Positions 1 through 6,786 of a DNA stretch of 20,082 nt are shown here, piece by piece. This DNA is from JBGPLH01 sp041486365 [NCBI: Thermodesulfobacteriota bacterium]. Lineage in GTDB: Bacteria; JAUYMQ01. The stretch spans positions 1 to 20,082 of the forward strand of contig JBGPLH010000012.1 in NCBI GenBank assembly GCA_041486365.1. The letters run 5' to 3'. The notes under the pieces are model-generated. The model was given only the letters and a program-made list of their open reading frames with translations. It did no database searches and was not told the origin of the DNA. Numbering within the stretch: the first letter of the stretch is position 1; each line of letters opens with the position of its first letter. Made by a program: the position numbers and the translations under genes.

Positions 1-33
1 CTTGTGATTTTCATCGCGGCATGGAGGCGCCTT

Positions 34-55
34 GCCCCTCGCGGGGCTTCGCCCC
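34..55. other. Overlapping GC hairpins in the 5' intergenic region
   Basis: Three short complementary blocks lie in a row: gcccc (34-38), ggggc (43-47) and gcccc (51-55). The middle block can pair with either flank, with loops tcgc or ttc, so the two hairpins are mutually exclusive. No T-run follows, so this is not an obvious intrinsic terminator. It may be the end of an upstream transcript or simply GC-rich spacer. The rest of 1-168 holds a candidate promoter and the leader of the first gene. Confidence 0.3.
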
Positions 56-71
56 AGAGTTGAGAAGTTGC

Positions 72-100
72 TTGACAGGTTGGAGCGTCCCCGGCACACT
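72..100 (+). promoter_or_regulatory. Candidate sigma70-like promoter for the small exported protein
   Basis: A perfect -35 hexamer TTGACA sits at 72-77. The best -10 after a 17-nt spacer is CACACT (95-100), which matches only 3 of 6 consensus positions. The predicted start would lie about 60 nt upstream of the ATG at 169. The -35 is convincing and the -10 is weak. Confidence 0.4.
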
Positions 101-168
101 CGCCTCACGCGATTGCCCGGTGTGACCGGCGGGGGCTTCACCGCTTCCGTCCGGTGGGGGGGAGCGGC

Positions 169-603
169 ATGAAATCCACAACCTGGGTGGCCCTCGGGCT
201 TGCGCTCGCGCTTGCCCTCGGGTCTGCGTACCCGGCGTCCGCATCGGACCCGGCGCCTGCCGACCAGACTGAATCCACATCGAACCAGTTGGGCCTCGGA
301 CTCGGCTCGATCCTCGCGTCCGTCTTCTACGCGCCCGTGAAGGTCGCCTACGCGGCCCTGGGCGGGGTGACCGGCGGGATGGGCTGGGTGCTCACGGGAG
401 GCGACAGCGAGGTTGCCACCCGCGTTTTCCGGCCGTCCATGCGCGGGACCTACGTCCTCACGCCCGATCACCTCACGGGCGCGGAGCCGATCCACTTCGT
501 GGGGGCCACGACGTACTCCTCCCACTCGAAGGGGAGTGCCGACAGCGGCAATGCGAGTCGCACGGCCAGCACGGCGGGCAAGGTCGAGGACGAGCAGTTC
601 TAG
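169..603 (+). CDS. Small exported protein of unknown function (144 aa)
   Basis: The start is the ATG at 169, preceded by a GGGGGAG ribosome-binding site 4 nt upstream; an in-frame GTG at 154 has no such site. Residues 1-26 form a clear signal peptide: Lys at position 2, a Leu/Ala-rich core and an Ala-Ser-Ala cleavage site. The mature part has a Gly-rich amphipathic or weakly hydrophobic stretch (about residues 41-78, with the run YAPVKVAYAALGG), then a polar block ending in GAEPIHFVG and a Ser/Thr-rich tail. From memory, short exported proteins of similar pattern recur in deltaproteobacterial-type genomes without a named function; I cannot verify this. The gene is monocistronic, between its own candidate promoter and a strong terminator. 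The cell-envelope location is inferred from the signal peptide. Confidence 0.75.
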   Translation: MKSTTWVALGLALALALGSAYPASASDPAPADQTESTSNQLGLGLGSILASVFYAPVKVAYAALGGVTGGMGWVLTGGDSEVATRVFRPSMRGTYVLTPDHLTGAEPIHFVGATTYSSHSKGSADSGNASRTASTAGKVEDEQF

Positions 604-630
604 GCGGGAATCATGAAGTCGAAACGACGA

Positions 631-656
631 GAGGGAGCCGCGAGGCTCCCTCTTTT
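631..656 (+). terminator. Rho-independent terminator, possibly shared by both strands
   Basis: A 9-bp perfect stem, GAGGGAGCC (631-639) with GGCTCCCTC (644-652), closes a GCGA tetraloop and is followed at once by TTTT (653-656). It lies 28 nt after the stop of the small exported protein. The convergent phosphatase gene ends at 679, so the same hairpin could act in the other direction, although the minus-strand side has only a broken T-run. Confidence 0.85.
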
Positions 657-678
657 CGTGGTCAACGCCGTCCCGAGC

Positions 679-1473
679 CTAGCGCGGGACAGGATTCTCA
701 GGGTCGGTCTTCTCATCTTGAAAGTCCACCACCGCTTCGCGGCGGGTCTGCGGTTCAGAGTCGACCACCGCTTCGCGGCGGGTCTCCGCTTCAGAGTCGA
801 CCACCGCTTCGCGGCGGGTCTCCGGGCGCGGGAGGGTGATTGGTGGCTGCAAGTCATCGGGCAGATGGGAAAGATCGTTCAGGAGTCGCAGGTGGAGCCC
901 CTGCGCGCCGCGCTCCAGGATCGTGAGCCCGGTCGAGCTCTGCGTGAGGCGGCGAAAGCGCGCGAGCTCCATCCCGAGGAACCGACACAGAATGGCGAGG
1001 TTCGTCATGTTGTGGCCGACCACGGCCACGCTACCCGACTCGTGCCGCCCGAGCACGCCGGTGAAGGCCTCCCAGGCCCGCGCCTGCACCTCGGCCATCG
1101 TCTCGCCGCCCGGGATCCGCACGTGGGTCGGGTCCTTCGCGAAGGCGGCGAGCAGATCGGCGTGTCCGGCGATCAGCTCGGCGAAGGCCTTCCCCTCGAA
1201 GTCGCCCTGATGGAGCTCGGAGAGGCCCGGGAGGATCTCGATGGGGAGCCCGTGGGGACCGGCGATCGCCTCCGCTGTCTGCCGCGCGCGGGCGAGCGGG
1301 CTCGAATAGACCGCTCGCATCGGCTCCAACGCGAGCCGTCGGCCGAGCGCCTCGGCCTGGGCCAGTCCCCGCTCGTTCAGCGGGATGTCGGAGACGCCCT
1401 GCACGCGGCGCAGACGGTTCCACTCGGTTTCGGCGTGCCGGACCATGAGGATTCGCAGAGGCGTGTCGGTCAA
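679..1473 (-). CDS. Histidine phosphatase family protein (phosphoglycerate-mutase-like) with a repetitive C-terminal tail
   Basis: Probable phosphomonoesterase of the histidine phosphatase (PhoE/CobC/GpmB-like) superfamily; the substrate cannot be told from sequence. The TTG start at 1473 is chosen because a GGGAAG Shine-Dalgarno (1479-1484) lies 5 nt upstream; an in-frame ATG at 1446 would cut into the first strand. Numbered from the TTG (264 aa), the catalytic motif is RHAETEWN with His13, the phosphate-pocket Arg is in SSPLARARQTAE (about 62), the acid/base Glu is in LSELHQGDFEG (86) and the second His is in VVGHN (153). The core ends near residue 207. Residues about 218-251 are three near-identical 12-residue units (TRREAVVDSE), encoded by a 36-bp DNA repeat, followed by a polar tail. 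Such tails are not part of the family fold. The gene is convergent with the small exported protein and divergent from the ccdA-like gene. Confidence 0.9.
   Translation of the reverse strand: MTDTPLRILMVRHAETEWNRLRRVQGVSDIPLNERGLAQAEALGRRLALEPMRAVYSSPLARARQTAEAIAGPHGLPIEILPGLSELHQGDFEGKAFAELIAGHADLLAAFAKDPTHVRIPGGETMAEVQARAWEAFTGVLGRHESGSVAVVGHNMTNLAILCRFLGMELARFRRLTQSSTGLTILERGAQGLHLRLLNDLSHLPDDLQPPITLPRPETRREAVVDSEAETRREAVVDSEPQTRREAVVDFQDEKTDPENPVPR
724..822. repeat. 36-bp tandem repeat, about 2.75 copies, inside the phosphatase gene
   Basis: Copies begin at 724, 760 and 796, exactly 36 bp apart, and differ at only a few positions; the third fades out after about 27 bp. Each unit contains the core accgcttcgcggcgggtct, which can fold as an imperfect hairpin (gacc/ggtc outside, ccgc/gcgg around a ttc loop). 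Since 36 is a multiple of three, the repeat stays in frame and encodes 12-residue units in the tail of the minus-strand phosphatase. A diverged relative of the unit occurs at 6787-6822. Confidence 0.9.
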
Positions 1474-1487
1474 CGAGGCTTCCCGGG

Positions 1488-1513
1488 AAAAGCCGGCGGG
1501 CCAAACCCGCCGG
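1488..1513 (-). promoter_or_regulatory. Terminator-like hairpin in the phosphatase leader
   Basis: Read on the minus strand, CCGGCGGG (1513-1506) pairs with CCCGCCGG (1500-1493) across a TTTGG loop. It is followed by C and TTTT (1491-1488), just upstream of the GGGAAG ribosome-binding site and TTG start. The form is that of a short intrinsic terminator or attenuator, or a structure limiting ribosome access. Its role is inferred only. Confidence 0.4.
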
Positions 1514-1526
1514 GAGCGTGCTTCGC

Positions 1527-1556
1527 AGGGTAGCGCAGGGCCCCCGGCGCTGCCAA
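1527..1556 (-). promoter_or_regulatory. Weak candidate promoter for the phosphatase gene
   Basis: On the minus strand TTGGCA (1556-1551, 5 of 6 matches to the -35) is followed after 18 nt by TACCCT (1532-1527, 3 of 6 matches to the -10). Transcription would start near 1520, just before the leader hairpin. Confidence 0.3.
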
Positions 1557-1588
1557 GCGCGCGGCCGGGCCCTCCGAGGGCGCCCGAA

Positions 1589-1617
1589 TTGCCAGGCCGG
1601 GGCCGATTGACTATAAG
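1589..1617 (+). promoter_or_regulatory. Sigma70-type promoter of the thiol-redox gene run
   Basis: TTGCCA (1589-1594) and TATAAG (1612-1617) each match consensus at 5 of 6 positions and are separated by the ideal 17 nt. The predicted start is near 1624, giving a leader of about 24 nt that contains the GGAGGAT ribosome-binding site of the ccdA-like gene. This is the best promoter in the window. Confidence 0.75.
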
Positions 1618-1647
1618 AAGAGGCCCGAGAGGGGACGGAGGATCACG

Positions 1648-2376
1648 GTGGAGGAGGTCACTGCTGTCGGCGCCCTCGTGGGAGGCTTCGTCTCCTTCGC
1701 TTCGCCCTGCGTTCTTCCGCTGGTTCCCGGATACATCTCCTACATCTCCGGCCTCTCGATCGACGAGATCGCGGCCTCCGAGAGCCATCACAAAGTTCCG
1801 CGCCAGGTGCTCTGGAACGCGCTGGCCTTCATTCTCGGCTTCTCCGCCGTGTTCGTGGCGCTCGGCGCCGTGGCGACCAGCGTGGGCCAGCTCCTCGCCG
1901 GTCACAAGGCGGCACTCGCGCGCGTGGCCGGCGTCGTCGTGATCCTCTTCGGCCTCCACATGCTCGGCTGGCTCAAGCTCTCGTTCCTCTACCGCATCCG
2001 AGGCTTCCAGCACCTGCGGCGGCGCCCGGGCCCGATGGGTTCCTTCGTCCTCGGCGCGGCGATCTCCTTCGGCTGGCTCCCCTGCATCGGTCCGGTGCTG
2101 GCGACGATCCTCACGCTCGCCGCCGCCCAGGAGACGGTGGCGCAGGGCGTGGCGCTCCTCATGGTCTACAGCCTCGGGCTGGGGATTCCCTTCTTCCTCG
2201 CCGCCGTCGCGATTCGGTCCTTCCTCTCCACGCTCAAGCGCCTGCGGCACCACGTCCGGGCCATCGAAATCGCCGCCGGCGCCGTCCTCCTCGTGCTCGG
2301 CGGGCTGCTGCTCGCCGACAAGATGACGCTCCTCATCAGCTACCTTCCCCACTGGGATTTTGGGGGGCGCCTGTGA
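1648..2376 (+). CDS. ccdA: CcdA/DsbD-beta-type membrane thiol-disulfide transporter
   Basis: Polytopic inner-membrane protein of the cytochrome c biogenesis CcdA (DsbD transmembrane domain) family. The family passes reducing equivalents from cytoplasmic thioredoxin across the membrane to extracytoplasmic thioredoxin-like proteins. The length (242 aa) is normal. Both redox cysteines are visible in the expected contexts: FASPCVLPLVPGYISYISG (Cys21, helix 1) and GWLPCIGPVLATIL (Cys146, helix 4). Six hydrophobic segments can be drawn at about 7-35, 57-82, 88-112, 131-158, 166-190 and 205-232. The GTG start at 1648 has a GGAGGAT Shine-Dalgarno 4-5 nt upstream. The stop overlaps the GTG start of the TlpA-like gene by 4 nt, and that protein is the likely partner it reduces. 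The exact pathway (cytochrome c maturation or a general reductase) is not shown here. Confidence 0.93.
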   Translation: MEEVTAVGALVGGFVSFASPCVLPLVPGYISYISGLSIDEIAASESHHKVPRQVLWNALAFILGFSAVFVALGAVATSVGQLLAGHKAALARVAGVVVILFGLHMLGWLKLSFLYRIRGFQHLRRRPGPMGSFVLGAAISFGWLPCIGPVLATILTLAAAQETVAQGVALLMVYSLGLGIPFFLAAVAIRSFLSTLKRLRHHVRAIEIAAGAVLLVLGGLLLADKMTLLISYLPHWDFGGRL

Positions 2377-2870
2377 ATCTTCGCCGCATCGCGCCGGCCA
2401 TCCTCCTCGCGCTGGCGCTCGCACCGGTCTCCTGCAGCCGCGCGGCGGAGCCCGGGGTCCCCGCCGAAGTCCCCGACGTGAGTCTCCTGGCTCTCGGTGG
2501 GAAGCGGGTGCGCCTGCAGGATTTCAAGGGGAAGATCCTGCTCGTCGACTTCTGGGCCACCTGGTGCGGGCCCTGCAAGGAGACGATCCCCGACCTCGTG
2601 CGCCTCCAGCATCGGTACAAGCGCGACGGTCTCGAGGTGATCGGCATCTCGCTGGACGTGCAGGGGGAAGCGGCGGTTGCCGCCTTCGCGAAGCAGTTCC
2701 ACATGAACTACACGGTCCTCCTCGGTAACGACAGGACGGCACGCGCCTTCGGTGGAATCGTGGGGATCCCGACCTCCTTCGTGGTGGATCGGCAGGGCCG
2801 GATCGTGAAACGCTTCGTCGGCGTGGTCGACGCCGCCGCCTACGAGGACATCATCCGGAACCTCCAGTGA
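2373..2870 (+). CDS. TlpA/ResA-like extracytoplasmic thioredoxin
   Basis: Thioredoxin-fold thiol-disulfide oxidoreductase of the AhpC/TSA-TlpA-ResA group, 165 aa. Residues 1-25 are an export signal. A Cys at 21 (APVSC) suggests a lipoprotein, but Pro at the -3 position is atypical for a lipobox, so a plain signal peptide is also possible. The redox site is FWATWCGPCKE (Cys65, Cys68) and the cis-proline loop is GIPTSFVVD (Pro133). A QDFKGKILLVDFWATWC lead-in is typical of the family. The GTG start sits in a GTGA overlap with the ccdA-like stop, which implies translational coupling, and the stop overlaps the next start the same way. The likely role is to reduce disulfides in exported proteins with electrons from the CcdA-like protein. 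Oxidised targets such as apocytochrome c are inferred from the family, not from this locus. Confidence 0.92.
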   Translation: MNLRRIAPAILLALALAPVSCSRAAEPGVPAEVPDVSLLALGGKRVRLQDFKGKILLVDFWATWCGPCKETIPDLVRLQHRYKRDGLEVIGISLDVQGEAAVAAFAKQFHMNYTVLLGNDRTARAFGGIVGIPTSFVVDRQGRIVKRFVGVVDAAAYEDIIRNLQ

Positions 2871-5152
2871 GGCTCCTCCGGCCCGATCTCCTTCCTGCCG
2901 CGCTCGCCATCCTGTTCCTCCTCCTGCCGGCCCCCTCGGCCTCGGACGCAGCGCCCGCGGTCCCTCCCGCGAAGCAGATCCGGGACCCCGGGCAGGCCGT
3001 CGCGGCCCCCCCGACGCCGTCGGCGCCCGTCGCGTGGCGTCCCTTCGGACCGGAGGCGATGCGGAGCGCGCGCGCCGCGGGCCGCCCGATCCTGCTTTTC
3101 GTGACGACCCCCTGGTGCCACCTGTGCCGCGTGATGGACGAGACGGCCTTCGCCGACCCGGACGTCCGGCGGCTCGTGGCGGAGGGCTTTCTCCCGGCGC
3201 GCCTGGACGGCGAGCGGCGGCCCGATCTCAACGAGCGCTACAACCTCGGCGGATGGCCCACGGCAATCTTCCTCGTCGACGACGGCGAACCGCTGCTCTA
3301 CCCGCGCGAGGACGCGCGGCCGGCCGACGCGGCGCCCGACGGCACGGGAGCCATCGCGATCGCCAAGGTCGGGAGCACGTTCCTCTCGACGGGCGAGCTC
3401 AAGGCACTGCTACTGGCGACGGGGAGGTACTTCCGCGAGAACAGGCCCTCGCTTCGCACGCTCTCCGCGAAGATCGCCGCCGTGCGCGCCGAGGAGGAGC
3501 GCAGGCCCATCCCCGACCTCGTCGCCCCCGACGCCGCGGCGGCGGAGGCGGCTTCGTCGAAGATCGCCGGTGCTCTCCGCGCCGACTTCGACCCGAAGTT
3601 CGGGGGCTTCGGCGATCCGCCCGAGTTCTCCGAGAAGTTCCCCTTCCCGGAGGGGATCGCCTTCGCGCTGGCGCGCGCCTCCCGCGGGGACGCGCGGTTC
3701 CGATCGATCGTGGAGGCGACGATCGCGGGTCTCACCCGGGGAGCTCTGCGGGATCCGCTCGCCGGCGGCTTCCACCGGTTCAGCGCATCGCGTGACTGGT
3801 CGGAGCCGCACATGGAAAAGCTGCTCGCGGTGAATGCGACGATCCTCGATACGCTCTCCCAGACGAGCGCCGCCGGCATCGCGCGCGGCGACGCGGCGCC
3901 GGCGGCGGCGGAGACGCTCGCCTGGATGCGCCGGACGCTCGCGATCCCGGGCAGCCCGCTCCTCGCCTCCGCGCAGGATTCGGGCACGACGCGGCGGGGA
4001 GCGGCCTTCGAGGAAGGCGTGGCGTACACCTGGACGCGCGCCGAGATCGAAGCCGCTCTCGCGCCCATGACCCCCGGCGATCGCGCGATGGTGATGGCGC
4101 ATTTCGGCTTCGGCAGCGCCCCGGCCGGGGAGGGCGCATCGGTGCGGCGCCCACCCCGCCTGACGGCGGACGTCCGGACGATCGCGACGCGCATGAAAAC
4201 GCGGCCCGATGCCGTTGAGGCGGCGCTGGAGAAGGGCACGTCGCTCCTTCGCGCAGCGGCCGCGGCGCGAAAGCAGCCCGAAGTCTTCCGCACGCCCTAC
4301 ACCGACGCGAACGCACAGGCGGTCTCGGCCTTCCTCGCGGCGGCGGGCGCCCTCGGAAAGCCCGACGCCGACGGCGCCGCCATCGCGATCCTCTCGACCC
4401 TGTGGAGGGAGCGGTGGGTGGAGGGCACCGGCCTGCGGCACGAGGCGGGCGCGGGGGGAGTCCCGGCGGGAGGGCTTCTGCGCGATCACCTCGCGATGCT
4501 CGCCGCTTGCCTCGATGCCTACGAGGCCACCGGCAATTCTGCGTGGCTCGATCGCGCGGAGGCGATCGCCGGGATCATGGAGAAGCGCTTTCTCGACGCC
4601 CGCCACGGGACCTACCTGGACATCGCGCCGCGCAGCCCCGGCCCCGACGTCCCCTCGCCCCTCACGCGGGGGCGGGCCGTGCTGGCCGAGAACGCCGTCG
4701 CGGCGCTCGCGCTCACGCGCTTGGCCGTGCACCGGGACGCCCTCGCGCATCGGGCGCGCGCGGGAACGCTGCTCGCCTGGTGCCTCACGCAGACCGAGGC
4801 CTACGGGCGTCACGCGGCGGAGGTCGGGATCGCGCTAGAGCGGATCCGGCAGCCGCCCCTCGCCATCCTCCTGTGGGCGGGACCCGGGACGCCTGCCCGA
4901 AAGGCGATGCTGCTCGCGGCCCGGGGCGTGTATGACCCGGGACGGGTGATCCTCCCGCTTGATCCGGCCCGTGACGCCGCGGCCCTCGGGCGGTTCGGGG
5001 CGGCGGTGCCGCCCGATCCGTCGGTCCTCGTCTGCCGCCCGCGCGGCGCGTCCGCGCCGGAGAAGACGCCGACCGGCTGCGCGGCGCCGATCCGTCCCGG
5101 CGGCGATCTTGCGGTTGCCATACGCGGGGCCGCCGCGACACTCGCGCCGTGA
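2867..5152 (+). CDS. Exported DUF255/YyaL-like thioredoxin-domain protein
   Basis: A 761-aa protein resembling the DUF255 (YyaL/SPATA20) family, in which an N-terminal thioredoxin-like domain precedes an (alpha/alpha)6-barrel-like region. An N-terminal signal (about residues 1-28, with the hydrophobic run AALAILFLLLPAPSASDA) points to export, whereas most YyaL relatives I know are cytosolic. The redox-like site is TTPWCHLCRVMDETAF (Cys84, Cys87), followed by the family signature DGERRPDLNERYNLGGWPT (about 114-132). The remaining about 600 residues are Ala/Arg-rich and helical in look, with barrel-like lines such as DPLAGGFHRFSASRDWSEPHMEKLL. The GTG start overlaps the previous stop (GTGA), and the stop overlaps the next start. 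The CXXC and the two upstream genes suggest it receives electrons from the CcdA/TlpA pair. The function of the family remains poorly defined. Confidence 0.85.
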   Translation: MRLLRPDLLPAALAILFLLLPAPSASDAAPAVPPAKQIRDPGQAVAAPPTPSAPVAWRPFGPEAMRSARAAGRPILLFVTTPWCHLCRVMDETAFADPDVRRLVAEGFLPARLDGERRPDLNERYNLGGWPTAIFLVDDGEPLLYPREDARPADAAPDGTGAIAIAKVGSTFLSTGELKALLLATGRYFRENRPSLRTLSAKIAAVRAEEERRPIPDLVAPDAAAAEAASSKIAGALRADFDPKFGGFGDPPEFSEKFPFPEGIAFALARASRGDARFRSIVEATIAGLTRGALRDPLAGGFHRFSASRDWSEPHMEKLLAVNATILDTLSQTSAAGIARGDAAPAAAETLAWMRRTLAIPGSPLLASAQDSGTTRRGAAFEEGVAYTWTRAEIEAALAPMTPGDRAMVMAHFGFGSAPAGEGASVRRPPRLTADVRTIATRMKTRPDAVEAALEKGTSLLRAAAAARKQPEVFRTPYTDANAQAVSAFLAAAGALGKPDADGAAIAILSTLWRERWVEGTGLRHEAGAGGVPAGGLLRDHLAMLAACLDAYEATGNSAWLDRAEAIAGIMEKRFLDARHGTYLDIAPRSPGPDVPSPLTRGRAVLAENAVAALALTRLAVHRDALAHRARAGTLLAWCLTQTEAYGRHAAEVGIALERIRQPPLAILLWAGPGTPARKAMLLAARGVYDPGRVILPLDPARDAAALGRFGAAVPPDPSVLVCRPRGASAPEKTPTGCAAPIRPGGDLAVAIRGAAATLAP

Positions 5153-5844
5153 CGGCCGAATCGCGCGTCGTCGTCTTCGCGAAGGCCCCGGTGCCGGGTC
5201 AGGTGAAGACCCGCCTCGCGGCGAAGCTCGGGACCGATGCCGCGACGCGTATCTACCGCGCGCTCGTCGCCGACACCCTCCGGTCGGTCTTCACCGCGCC
5301 CGGCCTCGCCGGAACCCTGGCATGCGCCCCCGGACCCGACGGGTTCCTCTCCGATCTCGCGGCGCGCCGGGGGCTGGATCTCGATTCGCAGCGCGGCCCG
5401 GGGCTCTTCGAGCGGTTGTGCGACGCGACCCACGCGGCGCGGGCGAAGGGTGCCGGGCGCGTCCTGTTCATCGGGAGTGACACGCCGACCCTGCCGCGCG
5501 CCTTCATCGATCACGCGCTGGAGCGGGCAGCGGCGGGTGTGGACGTGGTCTTCGGCCCGAGCGACGACGGCGGCTACACGCTCGTCGCCCTCGGGCCGCG
5601 CGTGGAGCCCGAGGTCCTCTTCCGCGACGTCCCCTGGGACAACGACCGGGCTCTGGCGGTCACGCGCGCCAACGCCGAGCGCGCCGGCTGGCGCGTCGCG
5701 TACGTTCCGACCTGGTACGACGTCGACGATTCCGCCGACCTCGAATACCTCCGGGGTCACCTCGCCTTCCTCGACCCCGTCGATCCGGGTGGCGCGCCGG
5801 AGACGCGGCAGGTGCTCGCGGGCCTCCCTCGCCGTCCCAATTGA
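5149..5844 (+). CDS. DUF2064 / TIGR04282-type glycosyltransferase-like protein
   Basis: A 231-aa protein of the GT-A-like family DUF2064 (TIGR04282), a relative of nucleotidyl- and glycosyltransferases with no firmly established substrate. Visible motifs are FAKAPVPGQVKTRL (residues 10-23, the nucleotide-binding start of the fold), FIGSDTPTLP (about 107-116, acidic metal site Asp111), GPSDDGGYTLVAL (136-148) and WYDVDD (189-194). The first strand starts close to the N-terminus and no signal or membrane segment is seen, so it is probably cytosolic. The GTG start sits in a GTGA overlap with the DUF255 gene, so it is translated from the same message although the redox link is not obvious. The -35 of the next promoter overlaps its stop codon. 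Confidence 0.88.
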   Translation: MTAESRVVVFAKAPVPGQVKTRLAAKLGTDAATRIYRALVADTLRSVFTAPGLAGTLACAPGPDGFLSDLAARRGLDLDSQRGPGLFERLCDATHAARAKGAGRVLFIGSDTPTLPRAFIDHALERAAAGVDVVFGPSDDGGYTLVALGPRVEPEVLFRDVPWDNDRALAVTRANAERAGWRVAYVPTWYDVDDSADLEYLRGHLAFLDPVDPGGAPETRQVLAGLPRRPN

Positions 5845-5868
5845 CAGCCGTCGCGCCTCCCTGCTAAA
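5841..5868 (+). promoter_or_regulatory. Promoter upstream of the MBL-fold/accD/folC run
   Basis: A perfect TTGACA (5841-5846) is followed after 16 nt by GCTAAA (5863-5868), which matches the -10 core at three positions. The -35 overlaps the DUF2064 stop codon. Transcription would begin near 5875, leaving a leader of roughly 95 nt before the preferred ATG at 5970. Confidence 0.55.
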
Positions 5869-5969
5869 GCGGACGAGGCCACAGGCCGATCGGTAATAGA
5901 GCCGGATCGGAGCCGACACCATCGACCAGGATGGCCGCGCCACCGGCGGGCGCGGAGAGCGAGGTGGCC

Positions 5970-6734
5970 ATGCGGGTTCGGGCGCTCGGCGTTTCGGGGG
6001 GAGAGGTCCCCGGCCGCGGCCTCACCAGCTTCCTTGTGGGCGAGCGGCTCGCGCTCGACGCGGGCCACCTCACCGCCTCGCTCGTGCTCGAGGCCCAGGC
6101 CGCGCTGGACGCGATCCTCCTCAGCCACGCCCATCTCGATCACGTGAAGGACGTGGCCTTCCTCGCCGACAACCTGATCGGCCTTCGTGATCGCCCGCTC
6201 GTCGTCGCCGGCATCCCGCCGGTGCTCGACGCGATCCGCGCCCATCTGCTGAACGACGTGATCTGGCCCGACTTCACGCGGCTCCCGACGCCCGACGCGC
6301 CGGTCCTGCGCCTGCAGCCCCTGGCGGAAGGCCACACCGCGATGGTGGCCGGCTACAAAGTGCGCCCCATCGCGGTCGATCATGTGGGGCCCGGCGTGGG
6401 TTACCTCGTGAGCCGCAACGGCCGGACGCTCGTCTGGTCGGGCGACACCGGGCCCACGGAGGCGCTGTGGAAGGGCGTGCGCGAGGCCCGCGGGGTGGGC
6501 GCCGTGATCCTCGAGGTCTCCTTCCCGAATCGCATGCACGAGATCGCGCGCATCTCCGGGCACCACACCCCGGCCACGTTCCGGGCCGAGCTGGACAAGA
6601 TCGGTCTGCCGAACGTGCCCGTGTACGTGACGCACGTGAAGGCCGGTTGTCTCGAGGAGGTGTCCCGCGAGATCGACGCGCTCGGCCTCCCCGGCCTGCG
6701 CATCCTCTCACCGGGCGACGTGATCGACGTCTGA
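5970..6734 (+). CDS. MBL-fold protein, class II cyclic-nucleotide phosphodiesterase-like
   Basis: A 254-aa metallo-beta-lactamase-fold hydrolase with the binuclear metal motif LSHAHLDHVKD (His53, His55, Asp57, His58), plus His138 (VDHVG), Asp159 (WSGDTGPT) and His222 (YVTHVK). The HxHLDH form with a following hydrophobic stretch resembles class II 3',5'-cyclic-AMP phosphodiesterases, so hydrolysis of a cyclic nucleotide or similar phosphodiester is a reasonable guess. The fold alone would also allow other substrates. The ATG at 5970 is chosen over an in-frame ATG at 5931: GAGGTG lies 4 nt upstream of 5970, and the fold begins directly with MRVRALGVSGGE. The earlier start would add a 13-residue Ala/Pro-rich extension. 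No signal peptide is seen. It lies 109 nt upstream of accD, probably in the same transcript. Confidence 0.85.
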   Translation: MRVRALGVSGGEVPGRGLTSFLVGERLALDAGHLTASLVLEAQAALDAILLSHAHLDHVKDVAFLADNLIGLRDRPLVVAGIPPVLDAIRAHLLNDVIWPDFTRLPTPDAPVLRLQPLAEGHTAMVAGYKVRPIAVDHVGPGVGYLVSRNGRTLVWSGDTGPTEALWKGVREARGVGAVILEVSFPNRMHEIARISGHHTPATFRAELDKIGLPNVPVYVTHVKAGCLEEVSREIDALGLPGLRILSPGDVIDV

Positions 6735-6786
6735 CGGGAATGGTTCGCGGCGAAGTAGCCTTCGCGTCGGGAGGGTGAGGAACGTT

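Noticed and set aside
724-822. Possible CRISPR array
   Set aside because: The 36-bp units are contiguous with no unique spacers, number fewer than three full copies and lie in a coding frame. No cas gene is present.
613-1533. 306-aa plus-strand open frame over the phosphatase gene
   Set aside because: It is a shadow of the minus-strand gene, whose RHAE, VGHN and Glu motifs are complete. The repeats make it look regular but it lacks a domain.
1474-2424. Upstream extension of the phosphatase frame to 581 aa
   Set aside because: The extra part is antisense to the ccdA-like gene and its promoter and lacks motifs. The TTG at 1473 has a Shine-Dalgarno and sits just before the first catalytic strand.
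5931-5969. Earlier ATG for the MBL-fold protein
   Set aside because: The 13-residue Ala/Pro-rich extension is unlike the fold start, and the ribosome-binding site at 5931 is too close to the codon, whereas 5970 has a better one.
6750-6765. Hairpin GCGAAG-TAGC-CTTCGC as a terminator after the MBL-fold gene
   Set aside because: The stem is only 6 bp and no T-run follows, so I do not call a terminator; the run probably continues into accD.
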